Part shown: positions 5,828 through 6,376 of the stretch, in pieces
Layout of the letters: every line of letters begins with the position of its first letter
Position numbering within the stretch: the first letter of the stretch is position 1
Source of the DNA: Calditrichaceae bacterium
GTDB taxonomy: Bacteria; Calditrichota; Calditrichia; Calditrichales; Calditrichaceae
DNA: 6,376 nucleotides
NCBI GenBank assembly: GCA_030622395.1
Contig: JAUXGF010000174.1
Coordinates: 1 to 6,376, forward strand
Direction of reading: 5' to 3'
The notes under the pieces: model-generated
The model's database searches: none
Seen by the model: the letters and a program-made list of their open reading frames with translations, nothing else
What the model was told of the DNA's origin: nothing
Position numbers and translations under genes: made by a program

Positions 5828-5861
5828 TGTATCAGAGACCGCTTCGCTTAACTCTGATACA
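5828..5861 (-). repeat. Right palindromic arm, inverted copy
   Basis: TGTATCAGAG (5828-5837) pairs with CTCTGATACA (5852-5861). The loop, read on the minus strand, is TTAAGCGAAGCGGT. It lies about 70 nt downstream of the dtd stop in the direction of dtd transcription. It could therefore block 3' exonuclease decay of the dtd transcript, but no T-run follows and termination is not supported. Confidence 0.85.
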
Positions 5862-5934
5862 AGAAAACTTATAAGCGCCCAATTCCAAGTCATCCTAAAT
5901 TTCGGGATAATAATATAAAGCTCTTACAATATTC

Positions 5935-6375
5935 TTATTTACTTTCAACCATTAAAGTCACCGGGCCGTAATTTATTGATTTTACATTCATCATTGCCCC
6001 AAATATGCCGCATTCAACTTTAATGTTATAAGATCTAAGCCGTTCAATAAATTTATCGTAAAACAATTTTCCTTTTTCCGGCTCGGCAGCTTCGATGAAA
6101 CTGGGACGGCGTCCTTTTTTTGTATCGCCAAGCAGAGTAAATTGAGAAATTGCCAAAATTTCACCGCCTGCATCTAACAGCGATTTATTCATTTTATTCT
6201 CATCGTCTTCAAAAATACGTAAATTTACGCATTTATCAGCTACAAAATCAATATCTTTAATTTGATCGGTTTCGGCAATTCCAATTAACAATAGCAGCCC
6301 CTTCCCTATCCTGCCGGTGATTTTGCCGTCAACTGTAACCGATGCTTCGGATATTCGTTGCAGCAGCGCTTTCAT
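5935..6375 (-). CDS. dtd: D-aminoacyl-tRNA deacylase
   Basis: This cytosolic enzyme hydrolyses D-amino acids (and glycine from mischarged tRNA-Ala) off tRNA, keeping translation homochiral. The 146-residue protein has the standard family length and begins with the canonical MKALLQRISEASVTVDG. The two active-site signatures are present: SQFTL (77-81) and the cross-subunit NxGPVT motif (N135, G137, P138, V139, T140), whose Gly-cisPro excludes L-amino acids. Other family marks are GKGLLLLIG (24-32), the DTKKGRRPSF segment (84-93) and GIFGAMM (123-129). The ATG is at 6373-6375, one base from the window edge, so the start is chosen by homology and its ribosome binding site is not visible. No strong terminator follows the stop. 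Confidence 0.95.
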   Translation of the reverse strand: MKALLQRISEASVTVDGKITGRIGKGLLLLIGIAETDQIKDIDFVADKCVNLRIFEDDENKMNKSLLDAGGEILAISQFTLLGDTKKGRRPSFIEAAEPEKGKLFYDKFIERLRSYNIKVECGIFGAMMNVKSINYGPVTLMVESK

Positions 6376-6376
6376 C

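Larger units (their letters stand above)
5691..5861. mobile_element. REPIN/MITE-like element: two inverted palindromes around a 103-bp core
   Basis: The left arm (5691-5724) and right arm (5828-5861) are each hairpins with a 10-bp stem built on GTATCAGAG/CTCTGATAC and a 14-nt asymmetric loop. The 32-nt central parts (5692-5723 and 5829-5860) are reverse complements of each other at 31 of 32 positions; the only mismatch is in the loop (AGCGTAGC versus AGCGAAGC). The core 5725-5827 has no gene and contains a minor inverted GACGAT/ATCGTC pair. No transposase and no target-site duplication are visible. The layout fits a non-autonomous REPIN or MITE, presumably moved by an enzyme encoded elsewhere. 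Confidence 0.6.
5378..5934. other. 557-bp repeat-rich non-coding region
   Basis: No credible gene was found on either strand between the PASTA gene and dtd. The region contains, in order: a tandem CACTAAGA pair (5420-5435), an AT-rich hairpin (AGAAATT/AATTTCT, 5449-5465), an 8-bp inverted pair GGAGATAA/TTATCTCC (5480-5487 and 5527-5534), a terminator-like hairpin (5581-5604), a GTCCC/GGGAC palindrome (5633-5645), the palindrome CAACGTTG (5663-5670), and a large inverted-palindrome element (5691-5861). Such accumulation suggests a tolerated insertion zone between two transcription units on the same strand. It also separates the PASTA operon from any older upstream partners. Confidence 0.8.

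Noticed and set aside
5888..5912. ATCCT/GGGAT hairpin as the dtd terminator
   Set aside because: On the dtd strand the G-T wobble becomes a C-A mismatch, leaving four pairs and no T-run.
5965..5970. dtd has NYGPVT instead of the common NDGPVT
   Set aside because: The family motif is NxGPVT with a variable second residue; the catalytic Gly-cisPro and Thr are intact, so this is ordinary variation.

Overview
The window looks like chromosomal DNA from an AT-rich, didermic bacterium of the FCB (Fibrobacterota-Chlorobiota-Bacteroidota) neighbourhood; Ignavibacteria, Calditrichota or KSB1-type lineages are plausible. This is inferred from a PorV/PorQ-type outer-membrane barrel protein, a stand-alone PASTA protein next to rpe, a secreted TPR protein, and intergenic regions crowded with short dispersed repeats. 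The sequence alone does not fix the taxon. No tRNA, rRNA, CRISPR array or transposase gene was seen.

Layout. Bases 1-404 (+) hold the C-terminal end of an NFACT/RqcH-type protein. Bases 405-607 are a spacer filled by two tandem copies of a composite repeat (a GATRCTG heptamer array plus a GC-rich hairpin). At 608-1867 (+) lies a secreted TPR protein with a strong ribosome binding site. Convergent to it, 1953-3074 (-) encodes a PorV/PorQ-type outer-membrane protein whose 5' coding end runs through another copy of the heptamer/hairpin repeat. After a 241-280 bp spacer with a third, inverted array, a compact minus-strand operon is read from 5377 down to 3355: PASTA membrane protein, ribulose-phosphate 3-epimerase (rpe), and a CTP-dependent polyprenol/diacylglycerol kinase-family membrane enzyme. 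The junctions are a 2-nt gap and a 1-nt TAATG overlap. A 557-bp non-coding region (5378-5934) follows, containing several unrelated repeats, among them a 171-bp element bounded by near-identical inverted palindromes. The window ends with a complete dtd (D-aminoacyl-tRNA deacylase) on the minus strand.

How the genes fit together. Most are housekeeping genes: NFACT (ribosome rescue), dtd (tRNA proofreading), rpe (pentose phosphate/Calvin cycle) and an isoprenoid or lipid kinase. The TPR and barrel proteins act in the envelope. The most distinctive signal is the repeat population. The heptamer arrays contain no stop codon in any of the six frames, and one array lies upstream of the signal peptide of the outer-membrane protein. 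A change of one heptamer there would shift the frame into a nearby stop codon, so this is a candidate phase-variation switch. The inverted-palindrome element at 5691-5861 has the architecture of a REPIN or MITE. I found no large novel gene system.
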